Under the pieces are notes generated by a model. The model ran no database searches, was not told the origin of the DNA, and saw only the letters and a list, made by a program, of their open reading frames with translations. This document shows positions 31,952 through 40,238 of a stretch of DNA of 64,000 nt, in pieces. The stretch lies in contig NZ_JARZAI010000003.1 of NCBI RefSeq assembly GCF_029893355.1, positions 310,001 to 374,000 of the forward strand, in the 5' to 3' direction. Position 1 is the first letter of the stretch, and each line of letters begins with the position of its first letter. A program made the translations under genes and the position numbers. The stretch is from Kitasatospora sp. MAA4 (GTDB lineage: Bacteria; Actinomycetota; Actinomycetes; Streptomycetales; Streptomycetaceae).

Positions 31952-33172
31952 CACCGCGCCGCGCCGCCCGAAGCGCTCCTCGCGCCACTCCCCGCTCGCC
32001 AGCACCTCGCGCAGCGCCTGCGCGGTGTCCCAGACGTCCGTGTACGAGAGGTACAGCGGCGTGAACCCGAAGCGCATCAGGTCCGGGGCCCGGAAGTCGC
32101 TGATCACGCCGCGCTCGATCATCGCCTGCACCACCGCGAACCCGTCGGCGTGCCGGATCGCCACCTGGCTGCCCCGGCACTCGGCCTGACGAGGCGTCAC
32201 CAGGTCGAGCCCGTCCGTCTGCTGGATGAAGAGCTCGGACATCAGCAGGCTCTTGGCCCGCACCGCTGCCAGGTCGACGTGCTCCCAGATCTCCAACGAG
32301 GCGCGCAGCCCGGCGAGGGCGAGCAGCGAGGGGAAGCTGGTGAGGAACCGCCCGATGCCCTCGGCCGGTTGGTAGCCGGGCTGGAAGGCGAACGGCGCGG
32401 CGTGCCCGAACCATCCGGTCAACGGCTGGTCGGCGACGGCGTGGTGGCGCGGCGCCGCGTAGAGGAAGGCCGGCGCGCACGGCCCGCCGTTGAGGTACTT
32501 GTAGGTGCAGCCGACCGCGAAGTCCGCGTCGCAGGCGGTGAGTTCGATCGGCAGCGCGCCCACCGAGTGGCAGACGTCCCAGATCATCAGGGCGCCGGCC
32601 CGGTGCACCCGCTCGGTGATCTCCGCCATGTCGAGCAGCACGCCGGTGCGGTAGTCGACGTGCGAGAGGACCACGGCGGCCACGCTGTCGTCCAGGTGGG
32701 CGTCCAGGTCGTCCAGCGAGGGCAGCAGCACGCTGCGGCCGCCCTCGAAGAGGCCGGTGACGCCCTCGGCGATGTAGAGGTCGGTGGGGAACGAGGTCTC
32801 CTCGCCGAGCACCGTCCGCCGTCCCGGGCGCAGCCGCAGCGCGGCGGTGAGCACCTTGAAGAGGTTGACGGAGGTGGTGTCGCAGACCACCACCTCGCCG
32901 GGCCCGGCGCCGACCAGCGGCGCGATCCGGTCGCCGAGGGTGTACGGCAGGTCGGTCCAGCCCGCGGCGTTCCAACTGCGGATCAGGCCCTGGCCCCACT
33001 CGTCCTCGACGGTCCGGCGCACCACCTCGGGCGTGCGCACCGGCAGCGCGCCGAGCGAGTTGCCGTTCAGGTAGATCTCGCCCTCGGGGAGGGTGAACTC
33101 CTTGCGGAAGGCGGCCAGCGGGTCCACGGCGTCCAGCGCTGCACACTCTTCACGACTGACGGGGATGTTCAC
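31946..33172 (-). CDS. kynU: Kynureninase
   Basis: 408 residues, GTG start overlapping the dioxygenase stop (GTGA). PLP fold type I enzyme that cleaves L-kynurenine to anthranilate and alanine. Seen are EIYLNGNSLGALP, the cofactor segment CDTTSVNLFKVL, FPTDLYIAEGV, the Asp of VLSHVDYRTGVLLDM, the IWDVCHSVGALPIEL strand and the Schiff-base Lys in CTYKYLNGGPCAPAFLY, then PLTGWFGH. Full length. With the upstream tryptophan dioxygenase it would form a Trp-to-anthranilate route, but the intermediate formamidase (kynB or other) is not in this stretch. Confidence 0.93.
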   Translation of the reverse strand: MNIPVSREECAALDAVDPLAAFRKEFTLPEGEIYLNGNSLGALPVRTPEVVRRTVEDEWGQGLIRSWNAAGWTDLPYTLGDRIAPLVGAGPGEVVVCDTTSVNLFKVLTAALRLRPGRRTVLGEETSFPTDLYIAEGVTGLFEGGRSVLLPSLDDLDAHLDDSVAAVVLSHVDYRTGVLLDMAEITERVHRAGALMIWDVCHSVGALPIELTACDADFAVGCTYKYLNGGPCAPAFLYAAPRHHAVADQPLTGWFGHAAPFAFQPGYQPAEGIGRFLTSFPSLLALAGLRASLEIWEHVDLAAVRAKSLLMSELFIQQTDGLDLVTPRQAECRGSQVAIRHADGFAVVQAMIERGVISDFRAPDLMRFGFTPLYLSYTDVWDTAQALREVLASGEWREERFGRRGAVT

Positions 33173-34014
33173 AGGGCTCCTCGCACGGACCACAGCTCGG
33201 GAAAGACGTCCTGCTCGGCGGCGGCCTTCAGCCAGGTCAGGCCGCTGGACCCGCCGGTGCCGGGCTTGGCGCCCATCGAGCGCTTGACCGAAGCGTAGTG
33301 CCGCTGGCGCCAGCGGGTGACCCGTTCGGCGGTGTCGAGCAGGGCCTCCGCCAGGGCTGCCAGGTCGGCCGTCGCCGGGTCGGTGTAGACCGTCCGCCAG
33401 GCTTCCTCGACCGCCGGGTCGGGCTGGTAGCGCGCGGTGCTCGGCGTGCCGTCCACCGCCAGGCCGCGCCGCGCGAGCAGCGCGAGCACGTCGTCGTACA
33501 GGCTCGGGGCGCGCAGTGCGCCGGCCAGCTCCTGGTGGGTGGCGGTGCTGCCCTGGTACATGGCCAGCAGCTTCTCGGCCTTGTTGCCGATCAGGAACTC
33601 CAGGTGGAGGAAGGCCGAGGACTGGAAGCCGGAGGCCTCGCCGAGCACCGGCCGGAAGGCGGTGAACTCCACCGGGGTGAGGGTGGCCAGTAGGTCCCAG
33701 GAGCTGTTCAGCACGTCCTGGACGTGGGTCCCGCGGCGCAGCGCGGCAAGCGCCTCGGTCAGGTCGTCCTCGCGCAGCGCGTGCTGCGCGCGGGTCCACT
33801 CGTGCCGCAGCAGGTCGAAGAGCAGCTCCATCACCTGTGTGGTGATGATGAACGACAGCTCGGCGTCGATCTTGCTGCGCGGCTGCTGGAGGGTGTGCAG
33901 GACGTCCAGGCGGGCGTACCGCTCGTACGGCGTGGCCCCGCTGTCCTCGCCCTCGGGCCCGAGGCCCTCCGGGGCGAACGCCAGCTTGGGCGTGCTGACG
34001 GTGTGCTGAGCCAT
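33169..34014 (-). CDS. kynA: Tryptophan 2,3-dioxygenase
   Basis: 281 residues, ATG 34014 with AGGAGG-like sequence (GGAGGAACAGGCA) before it. Haem enzyme opening the indole ring of L-Trp to N-formylkynurenine. The family signature is clear: TPYERYARLDVLHTLQ, LSFIITTQVMELLFDLLRHE, FRPVLGEASGFQSSAFLHLE (proximal segments), FLIGNKAE, and the C-terminal GTGGSSGLTWLKAA. All-alpha, cytosolic. Translationally coupled to kynU. The divergent Lrp-type gene 178 bp away is a probable regulator. Confidence 0.93.
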   Translation of the reverse strand: MAQHTVSTPKLAFAPEGLGPEGEDSGATPYERYARLDVLHTLQQPRSKIDAELSFIITTQVMELLFDLLRHEWTRAQHALREDDLTEALAALRRGTHVQDVLNSSWDLLATLTPVEFTAFRPVLGEASGFQSSAFLHLEFLIGNKAEKLLAMYQGSTATHQELAGALRAPSLYDDVLALLARRGLAVDGTPSTARYQPDPAVEEAWRTVYTDPATADLAALAEALLDTAERVTRWRQRHYASVKRSMGAKPGTGGSSGLTWLKAAAEQDVFPELWSVRGAL

Positions 34015-34192
34015 TGCCTGTTCCTCCTGGTGGCCGATGCGGACTATTGTGCGGCGGGTCGTCCTTCCTCCTGAAGGGGCGACGCCTACCTGATCCGGGG
34101 CCCCGCCTTCCATTCAAAAGGTCTTTCCCCGATCCGGCCTGCCATGCGTGAACAGCGCATCATCAGCACGAGCCACCCGGAGCAGCCCAGCC

Positions 34193-34633
34193 ATGGACGC
34201 CGTCGACCGCCGCCTGCTGGCCGAGCTCCAGCAGGACGCCCGGCTCTCCTACAACGAGCTGTCGCGCCGGGTCAGCCTCTCCTCGCCCGCCGTCGCCGAG
34301 CGGGTCCGCCGACTGGAGGCGGACGGCGTGATCAGCGGCTACCACGCCCACGTCGACCTGGCCCGCAGCGGTTTGCCGGTCACCGCCCTGGTGCAGGTGC
34401 AGTGCTACGGCCCGCGCTGCGTCCTGCGCGACCCCGAGGTGGCGGCCTGGCCCGAGGTGCTCCAGCTACACCGGGTCACCGGCGGCGCCTGCTGCGCGCT
34501 GATGGTCGCGGTGCCGACGATGGCCGAGTTCGAGGCGCTGATCGACCGGCTCGCCGACTATGGCCGGCCGGCCAGCTCGATGATCCTCTCCAGCCCCGTC
34601 CCCTGGCGCCCGGTGACGCCGCCCGACCACTGA
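34193..34633 (+). CDS. Lrp/AsnC-family regulator, probable regulator of the kynurenine genes
   Basis: 146 residues from ATG 34193; a GTG at 34148 is an alternative. HTH: DRRLLAELQQDARLSYNELS, RRVSLSSPAVAERVRRLEAD. RAM domain: VTALVQVQCYGPRCVLRD, VTGGACCALMVAVPTM. Proteins of this type sense amino acids. Divergent placement next to Trp dioxygenase and kynureninase makes tryptophan or kynurenine a plausible ligand, as for known kynR-type genes, but no binding site was identified. Confidence 0.9.
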   Translation: MDAVDRRLLAELQQDARLSYNELSRRVSLSSPAVAERVRRLEADGVISGYHAHVDLARSGLPVTALVQVQCYGPRCVLRDPEVAAWPEVLQLHRVTGGACCALMVAVPTMAEFEALIDRLADYGRPASSMILSSPVPWRPVTPPDH

Positions 34634-34640
34634 CGCCAGG

Positions 34641-35279
34641 TCAGTGGGCGCCGCCCGGCAGCGGCACGCCGAGCCCGGCCAGGCCGTTCAGGAAGAGCTC
34701 CACGCCGACGGCCGCCAGCAGCAGGCCGAGCAGCCGCGAGAGCACCTCCAGCGAGGTCTGGTGGGTGCGCCGCAGCAGCGGGGCGAGCACCAGGACGCAG
34801 ACGGCGTTGATCACCACCACCGCGAGGTAGGCGGACGCGATCGTGGTGCGCCAGGCCCAGGTGTCCTTGGTGAGCGACTCGACCAGGACGGCCGTCATCG
34901 CCAGCGGGCTCGCCACGTACGGCAGCAGCAGTTCGCGCACGCCCTCGGCCAGCGGGTTGGCCAGCCGGTCGGTGTCGTCCTCGCTCGCCGAGCCCAGGTG
35001 CAGGCCCAGCACCAGGGCGATGGCGTAGATGAAGAAGATCACGCCGCCGGCCAGCTGCAGCGATTCGTCGCTGACGTGGAAGAACGAGGTCACCGCGTCG
35101 GCGCTGAAGGCCATCACCGTGCCGACCACCGCTGCCAGCGCCGAGCTGACCAGCGTCAACCGGTGCATCCGCGCGACGGTGCGCTCCCGGCTGAGCTGGG
35201 CGTACGCGAGCAGGACCTTGGGCGGGCCGACCACGGCGAAGAAGGTGACGAAGGCGCTGCTCAGGTTGAAGACGGACAT
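34641..35279 (-). CDS. MarC-family integral membrane protein
   Basis: 212 residues, six hydrophobic segments. Starts FNLSSAFVTFFAVVGPPKVLLAY, the MarC N-terminus with its conserved 'vvgPpk' patch; the second half repeats the fold (LLLPYVASPLAMTAVLVES, VLSRLLGLLLAAVGVELFLNGLAG). Function of MarC proteins is not settled; older links to multiple antibiotic resistance were not confirmed. Converges closely on the Lrp gene and stands alone. Confidence 0.85.
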   Translation of the reverse strand: MSVFNLSSAFVTFFAVVGPPKVLLAYAQLSRERTVARMHRLTLVSSALAAVVGTVMAFSADAVTSFFHVSDESLQLAGGVIFFIYAIALVLGLHLGSASEDDTDRLANPLAEGVRELLLPYVASPLAMTAVLVESLTKDTWAWRTTIASAYLAVVVINAVCVLVLAPLLRRTHQTSLEVLSRLLGLLLAAVGVELFLNGLAGLGVPLPGGAH

Positions 35280-35417
35280 CCCCCCAGCATGGGTGCGGGT
35301 GTCCGCCGCAGGCCGCAGCCGCACGGCGGGTCCCTCGGATGGCCTGTCCCGGTCGAGGACCGGGGGGCGGTCGGCTGGGATGGAAGGCGCACGGGGGTTC
35401 GGAGAGAAGAGGACATC

Positions 35418-35969
35418 ATGGGCTGCGTCAACCGCAAGGACCTCGGACTGCTCGCCCTGCGCGCCGCCGTCGGCGGGGTGCTCTTCGCGCACGGTACGCA
35501 GAAGCTCTTCGGCTGGTTCGGCGGCGGTGGCCTGGAGGGCACCGCGCAGGGCATGGAGAAGATGGGGTTCAAACCGGGCGGGCAGAGCGCGCTGGCGGCC
35601 GGGCTCGGTGAGGCGGGCGGCGGCGCGCTGCTGATCGCGGGCCTGGCGACGCCGACCGCCGGGTCGATCGTGGCCGGGACGATGGCGGGGGCGATCGCGG
35701 TGCACTTCCCGCACGGCTTCTTCGCCACCAAGGGCGGTTACGAGTACCCGGCGCTGCTCGGCGCCTGCGGTCTGGCCCTCGGGATCGCCGGCGCGGGCTG
35801 CTACTCGCTGGACGCGGCGACCGGGAGCCGGCTGGACCGGCCGTGGATGGGAGTTGCCGCCTTCGCAGCCAGCGCGGCGGGCGCGGTCTCGGTGGTCTCC
35901 AAGCGCCAGCGGGTGGTCAAGGAGGCGGCCGCGGCGGCCTCCGCGACCATGGCGTCGGAGCCTGAATGA
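35418..35969 (+). CDS. DoxX family membrane protein
   Basis: 183 residues, ATG preceded by GAAGAGGA. Four membrane spans with the DoxX pattern LRAAVGGVLFAHGTQKLFGWFGG, GLGEAGGGALLIAGLATP, AGTMAGAIAVHFPHGFFATKGG, YPALLGACGLALG. The charged C-terminus (KRQRVVKEAAAAASATMAS) is cytoplasmic. Related to small proteins of redox or thiosulfate metabolism; the role here is unknown. Divergent from MarC. Confidence 0.9.
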   Translation: MGCVNRKDLGLLALRAAVGGVLFAHGTQKLFGWFGGGGLEGTAQGMEKMGFKPGGQSALAAGLGEAGGGALLIAGLATPTAGSIVAGTMAGAIAVHFPHGFFATKGGYEYPALLGACGLALGIAGAGCYSLDAATGSRLDRPWMGVAAFAASAAGAVSVVSKRQRVVKEAAAAASATMASEPE

Positions 35970-36016
35970 CCATGGGATGACCGCTGGATGAATTCCGGCC
36001 CCTGACCGCTGGGCGT

Positions 36017-36030
36017 CTACAGATCTGTAG
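36017..36030. promoter_or_regulatory. Perfect 14-bp palindrome upstream of uppP
   Basis: CTACAGATCTGTAG, perfectly symmetric, 95 bp before the uppP ATG. Each half carries TACA/TGTA, as in BlaI/MecI-type operators, but with a 4-bp rather than 2-bp centre. Could be the control site of the undecaprenyl-diphosphatase gene. Confidence 0.4.
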
Positions 36031-36125
36031 TACGTTCTCGCTGGCAGGGGCCTGAGGCTTGCGTCGACACACCTCGGTACGCTGTCCCCTCCGTAGCGAC
36101 CCGTACCGCAAATCAAAGGTGTGCG

Positions 36126-37037
36126 ATGTCCCTGACCTACCCGGAATCCATCGGCGTGGGCCTGCTGCAAGGCGTCACCGAGCTCTTCCCGGTCTCCAGC
36201 CTGGGACACAGCATCCTGATACCCGCGCTGATCGGCGGCGGGGTGCACCACGACCTGGACATGACGGTCGCCAAGTCGCCCTACCTCGCGGTGCTGGTGG
36301 GTCTGCACCTGGCGACCGCGCTCGCGCTGGTGGTGTTCTTCCGCAAGGACTGGGTCCGCGTGGTCAACGGGCTCTTCAGCTCCATACGCGAGCGCCGGAT
36401 CGAGACGGTCAACCAGAAGCTCGCCTGGCTGCTGATCGTCGGCACCATCCCGGTCGGCATCGCCGGCCTGGTCGCGGAGAAGGCCCTGCAGGCCGCGCTC
36501 GGCAAGCCGGTCCCGGCCGCGATCTTCCTGGCACTGAACGGCTTCGTCCTGCTGGGCGCCGAGCGCCTGCGGCGCGGCGGCGGCGGACGCCGGCGGGCCG
36601 GCCAGCAGGTCGAGCACACCCCGGGCGTGGACCCGGCCGTCGAGTCCGACCGCCGGCTCGCCCAGCTGAGCCTGCGTCAGGGCATGTGGATCGGCTCCGC
36701 GCAGATCCTGGCCCTGCTGCCCGGCATCTCCCGCTCCGGCGTCACCATGAGCACCGGCATCCTGCGCGGGGTCAACCACGAGGACGCCGCGCGCTTCTCG
36801 TTCCTGCTGGCCACGCCCGTCATCCTGGCCGCCTCGCTGCTCAAGGCGCCGGAGCTGTTCGCCCCCGAGAACGCCGGCATCCGCGGCCCGCTGGCGGCCG
36901 GTTGCGTGGCGGCGTTCGTCGCCGGGTACGTGTCGGTCAAGTTCCTCACCAAGTACTTCGAGACCAAGAGCATGACGCCGTTCGCGATCTACTGCATGGT
37001 CGCCGGCATCGGCAGTGCGATCTACCTGAGCCTCTGA
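36126..37037 (+). CDS. uppP: Undecaprenyl-diphosphatase
   Basis: 303 residues, integral membrane protein with about eight spans. It recycles undecaprenyl diphosphate to the monophosphate carrier of cell-wall synthesis and can confer bacitracin resistance. Family motifs are QGVTELFPVSSLGHSIL (normally EGxTEFLPVSSTGH; here E is Q and T is L) and LLPGISRSGVTMSTGIL, with the essential Arg-Ser. A positively charged insertion RLRRGGGGRRRAGQQVE sits between spans 4 and 5. ATG after a weak AAAGGTG. Single gene. Confidence 0.92.
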   Translation: MSLTYPESIGVGLLQGVTELFPVSSLGHSILIPALIGGGVHHDLDMTVAKSPYLAVLVGLHLATALALVVFFRKDWVRVVNGLFSSIRERRIETVNQKLAWLLIVGTIPVGIAGLVAEKALQAALGKPVPAAIFLALNGFVLLGAERLRRGGGGRRRAGQQVEHTPGVDPAVESDRRLAQLSLRQGMWIGSAQILALLPGISRSGVTMSTGILRGVNHEDAARFSFLLATPVILAASLLKAPELFAPENAGIRGPLAAGCVAAFVAGYVSVKFLTKYFETKSMTPFAIYCMVAGIGSAIYLSL

Positions 37038-37141
37038 GCGGGCCCCCTTCGGCGCACGGATGCGCCGCCTGGCTAGCGAGGTCCCCCCACCTGACGAAGG
37101 GTGAAGGGGACCTCCGTCGCATTCCCAGGGAAGAGGCCGCC

Positions 37142-37744
37142 ATGGTCCGCCAGTCGCCCCGCTCCGCCCGCCGAACCCTTGCTCCCGTCACGCTCATGAT
37201 CGGGGTGACGGTGCTGGGAGCGGCCGGCTGCTCCTCCAGCACCACTGTCAAGGTGAGTTCGGCGGCCTCCTCGGCGGCAGCGGCCGCCCAGTCGCTGGCC
37301 TCGCAGGCCCAGTCCGCCGCCCAGTCGCTGGCCTCCGAGGCCGCCTCCGCCGGGCAGTCCATCGCCTCGCAGGGGGCCTCGGCGGCGGGCGGTCTCGGCT
37401 CCGCCGCCGCATCCGCCGCCTCCTCGGCGGCGGCCGCCGCCTCGTCCGCGCTCGCCAGCATCCAGGGCGGTCTGGACGCCACCGGCGACGTCACCCTCGG
37501 CGAGGTGAGCGCCGGCGCCGACGGCCGCAGCGACGTCACGGTCTTCGTCACCAACCACCAGACCTCGGCCAACCACTACACGGTCCAGGTCGACTTCAAG
37601 GACGCCTCCGGCAGCCTGCTCGACGCCACCGTCGTCACCGTCCCCTCCCTAGCCGCCGGCCAGACCGCCGACGTCACCGCCCGCAGCAACCGCACCCTCA
37701 GCGGCACGGTCAAGGCCTCGGTGGGCGCGGCCCTGCGGTATTGA
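37142..37744 (+). CDS. Lipoprotein with Ala/Ser/Gln-rich stalk
   Basis: 200 residues. A lipoprotein signal is clear: basic MVRQSPRSARR, hydrophobic run, lipobox VLGAAGC. Next come about 85 residues of Ala/Ser/Gln heptad-like repeats (AAQSLASQAQSAAQSLAS and similar), probably an extended or coiled-coil stalk. The final 90 residues form a beta domain (DVTVFVTNHQTSANHYTVQV, LAAGQTADVTARSN) resembling FxLYD-type domains. Outer face of the membrane. No partner is known; it follows uppP by about 100 bp. Confidence 0.75.
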   Translation: MVRQSPRSARRTLAPVTLMIGVTVLGAAGCSSSTTVKVSSAASSAAAAAQSLASQAQSAAQSLASEAASAGQSIASQGASAAGGLGSAAASAASSAAAAASSALASIQGGLDATGDVTLGEVSAGADGRSDVTVFVTNHQTSANHYTVQVDFKDASGSLLDATVVTVPSLAAGQTADVTARSNRTLSGTVKASVGAALRY

Positions 37745-37834
37745 TCGGGATGACTCACTCGGTGGGGTGGTCCTGGCGGGATTCCCTCCCGCTACGCTGG
37801 GACTGTCGGTGAGGATCGCCCCATGGGAGGAACC

Positions 37835-38413
37835 ATGACCGCTGTACCTGACTGGCTGATCCCGCCCGTGGGCGGCTTCACCGCCGACGATCTCGATCAC
37901 CTGCCCGACCTCCCGCCGCACACGGAGTTGCTCGACGGGAGCCTGATCTTTATGAGCCCGCAGAAGTTCTTCCACTCGCTGGTCATGTACCTGCTTGAGC
38001 AGGGACTTCGGTCGACGGTGCCGGAGGATCTTCAGGTGGTCCGCGAGATGACCGTCACCCTCGGCCCCCGTGACCGGCCCGAGCCCGACATCTGCGTGGT
38101 TCGGGCGTCGGCCGTCAGCGAGGATGCCGAGGAGACCGGCTTCCAGGCGGCCGACGTACTGCTCGCCGTCGAGGTGGTCTCGCCGGAGTCCATCGAGCGT
38201 GACCGCGACACCAAACCCCGCAAGTACGCCCAGGCAGGCATCCCGCACTTCTGGCGGGTGGAGAAGGCGGAGGGGCGCCGCCCGGTCGTCTATGTCTTCG
38301 AGCTGGAACCGGCCACCAGCACCTACGTGGTGACCGGCATTCATCACGACCGGTTGAAGACCGGCGTCCCGTTCACGATCGACATCGACCTCACGGCCAT
38401 CGACCAGCTCTGA
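37835..38413 (+). CDS. Uma2-family (DUF820) restriction-endonuclease-like protein
   Basis: 192 residues; ATG 37835 chosen because GGAGGA lies 4-5 bases before it, though an in-frame ATG occurs at 37823. The PD-(D/E)xK-type fold of Uma2 is seen in LLDGSLIFMSPQKFFHSLVM, PEPDICVVRAS, LLAVEVVSPESIERDRDTKP and KYAQAGIPHFWRV. Many copies occur in streptomycete genomes without known role. Convergent with the threonine-aldolase gene, leaving 1 bp between stops. Confidence 0.9.
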   Translation: MTAVPDWLIPPVGGFTADDLDHLPDLPPHTELLDGSLIFMSPQKFFHSLVMYLLEQGLRSTVPEDLQVVREMTVTLGPRDRPEPDICVVRASAVSEDAEETGFQAADVLLAVEVVSPESIERDRDTKPRKYAQAGIPHFWRVEKAEGRRPVVYVFELEPATSTYVVTGIHHDRLKTGVPFTIDIDLTAIDQL

Positions 38414-38414
38414 G

Positions 38415-39527
38415 CTATTCCGCGCGGCGGGCCAGGTACAGGAAGTGCTCGGCCGCGTCGGTGACTTCGGGGGCGGTCCAGTCCAGGGCGGCTCCGGCGA
38501 CGGTGACTTCGGTCATCGACTGGTTGGGGGCGGCGGTGTTCTGCCAGCGGTCCACGAACCAGACCCGCTGCTCCTCGGCGAGGGTCAGGGCGGCGTGGTT
38601 GAGCGCCTCGGCCGGGTGCGGCAGCCAGAGTTGGAAGCGGTGGGTGTGCGGCGGCAGCGGGTTGACGCGGGCGCCGGGGAGGGCGGCGAGGGCGCCGGCG
38701 ACGACCCGGGCGTGGCGCACATAGCCGGGGACGCGCGGGAGTTCGGTGTCCAGCCCGATGAGCGCGGACAGCGCGGCCGGCCACTGCTGGTAGAGGTTGC
38801 CGCCGTAGCGGTGGCGCCAGGTGCGGGCGTACGCGGCCAGCTCGTTGGTGCCGGCCAGGGCGGCGCCGCTGATCCCGCCGAGGGTCTTGTAGAACGAGAC
38901 GTACGTGCTGTCGGCGAGGCCGGCGATCTCGTCGAGCGGGCGGTCGAAGTGGACGGTGGTGTCCCAGATCCGCGCGCCGTCGAAGTGCACCCGGGCGCCG
39001 GCGGCGCGGGCCGCCGCGCTCAGCTCGACCAGTTCGTCCCAGCTGGGCAGCACGAACCCGGCGTCGCGCAGCGGCAGTTCGACCGTGAGGGTGCCGAACG
39101 GTTCGCCCAGTTCGGCCAGTTCGGCGGCCGAGGGCTGGCGGGCGGCGCTGCCGGGCCAGATCGCGCGCAGCCCGGTGAGCTGGCTGTAGGCGTACCGCTC
39201 GTGCCGCTCCAGGTGGCTGAGCGGGTGGAGCGCGACTGCGTCGCGGCCGGTCAGCTGGGCGCCGTAGCGCAGGGCGACCTGCTGGGCCATCGTGCCGGTG
39301 GGGAAGAAGACGCAGTTCTCGGTTCCGAGCAGGCCGGCCACCCGCTCCTCCAGCTGCCGCACCGGGCCGTTGCCGCCGTAGAAGTCGGGCGGCGCGTCGA
39401 GGCCGTCGGCGGTGCTGAGCGCGGCGAGGCGCTCGCGCATGGTCACCGGCCGTCCCTCGGAGAGGATCCGTTCGCAGGCCCGCAGGGCGGCGATTCGACG
39501 CTGCTGGGCTGGGGGTAGGTCGCTCAT
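38415..39527 (-). CDS. Threonine aldolase-type PLP enzyme (beta-eliminating lyase family)
   Basis: 370 residues. Fold type I aldolase: FYGGNGPVRQLEERVAGLLG, CVFFPTGTMAQQVALRYG (cofactor site), HFDGARIWDTT (conserved Asp/Arg) and the Schiff-base Lys in YVSFYKTLGGISGAALAG. Catalyses cleavage of threonine or a related beta-hydroxy amino acid to glycine and an aldehyde. The family is broad, so the exact substrate is open. Single gene. Confidence 0.85.
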   Translation of the reverse strand: MSDLPPAQQRRIAALRACERILSEGRPVTMRERLAALSTADGLDAPPDFYGGNGPVRQLEERVAGLLGTENCVFFPTGTMAQQVALRYGAQLTGRDAVALHPLSHLERHERYAYSQLTGLRAIWPGSAARQPSAAELAELGEPFGTLTVELPLRDAGFVLPSWDELVELSAAARAAGARVHFDGARIWDTTVHFDRPLDEIAGLADSTYVSFYKTLGGISGAALAGTNELAAYARTWRHRYGGNLYQQWPAALSALIGLDTELPRVPGYVRHARVVAGALAALPGARVNPLPPHTHRFQLWLPHPAEALNHAALTLAEEQRVWFVDRWQNTAAPNQSMTEVTVAGAALDWTAPEVTDAAEHFLYLARRAE

Positions 39528-39569
39528 CGTTCGATTCTTGCACCGGGGACGGTCCGGAGACGCGCGATT

Positions 39570-40238
39570 TCAGGCAGGGCGCACCAGGCGGTTCTCGTAG
39601 GCGAAGACCACGGCCTGCACCCGGTCGCGCAGCCCCAGTTTGAGCAGGATCCGGCTGACGTGCGTCTTCACGGTGGCCTCGGCGAGGTAGAGCTCGGCGG
39701 CGACCTCGGAGTTGGACAGCCCGCGCGCGACCTGGACCAGCACGCTGCGCTCCCGCGCGGTCAGCGCCTCGATGGCCTGCTCGCCGCGGGCGAGGCCGCC
39801 GCCGTCGGTGGGCAGGTGGGAGGCGAAGGTGTCCAGCAGCAGCCGGGTGATCCGGGGCGCGACCACGGCGTCCCCGGCGGCCACGCTGCGGATCGCGCTC
39901 AGCAGCTCGTCCGGCTGGGCGTTCTTCAGCAGGAAGCCGGAGGCCCCGGCGCGCAGCCCGGCGAAGGCGTACTCGTCCAGGTCGAAGGTGGTCAGGATGA
40001 GCACCTTGGTGTCCGGGCAGTGCTCGACGATCCGCCGGGTGGCCTCGATGCCGTCCATGCCGGGCATCCGGACGTCCATCAGCACCACGTCGGGCCGCTG
40101 CGCGGCGGCCAGCCGGACGGCCTCGGCGCCGTCGCCGGCCTCGCCCGTCACCGCCATGTCCGACTGCGAGTCCAGCACGAGGGTGAAGGCCACCCGCAGC
40201 AGCGGTTGGTCGTCCACCAGCAGCACGCGGATGGTCAT
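39570..40238 (-). CDS. NarL/LuxR-type response regulator
   Basis: 222 residues. Receiver: VLLVDDQPLLRVAF, phospho-acceptor Asp in DVVLMDVRMPGMDGIEA, KVLILTTFD and the Lys of FLLKNAQPDE. LuxR HTH: LTARERSVLVQVARGLSNSE, VAAELYLAEATVKTHVSRIL. Overlaps the kinase gene by ATGA. The pair sits directly downstream (leftward) of an ABC exporter, which it probably controls, as in many antibiotic- or envelope-stress modules. Confidence 0.92.
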   Translation of the reverse strand: MTIRVLLVDDQPLLRVAFTLVLDSQSDMAVTGEAGDGAEAVRLAAAQRPDVVLMDVRMPGMDGIEATRRIVEHCPDTKVLILTTFDLDEYAFAGLRAGASGFLLKNAQPDELLSAIRSVAAGDAVVAPRITRLLLDTFASHLPTDGGGLARGEQAIEALTARERSVLVQVARGLSNSEVAAELYLAEATVKTHVSRILLKLGLRDRVQAVVFAYENRLVRPA

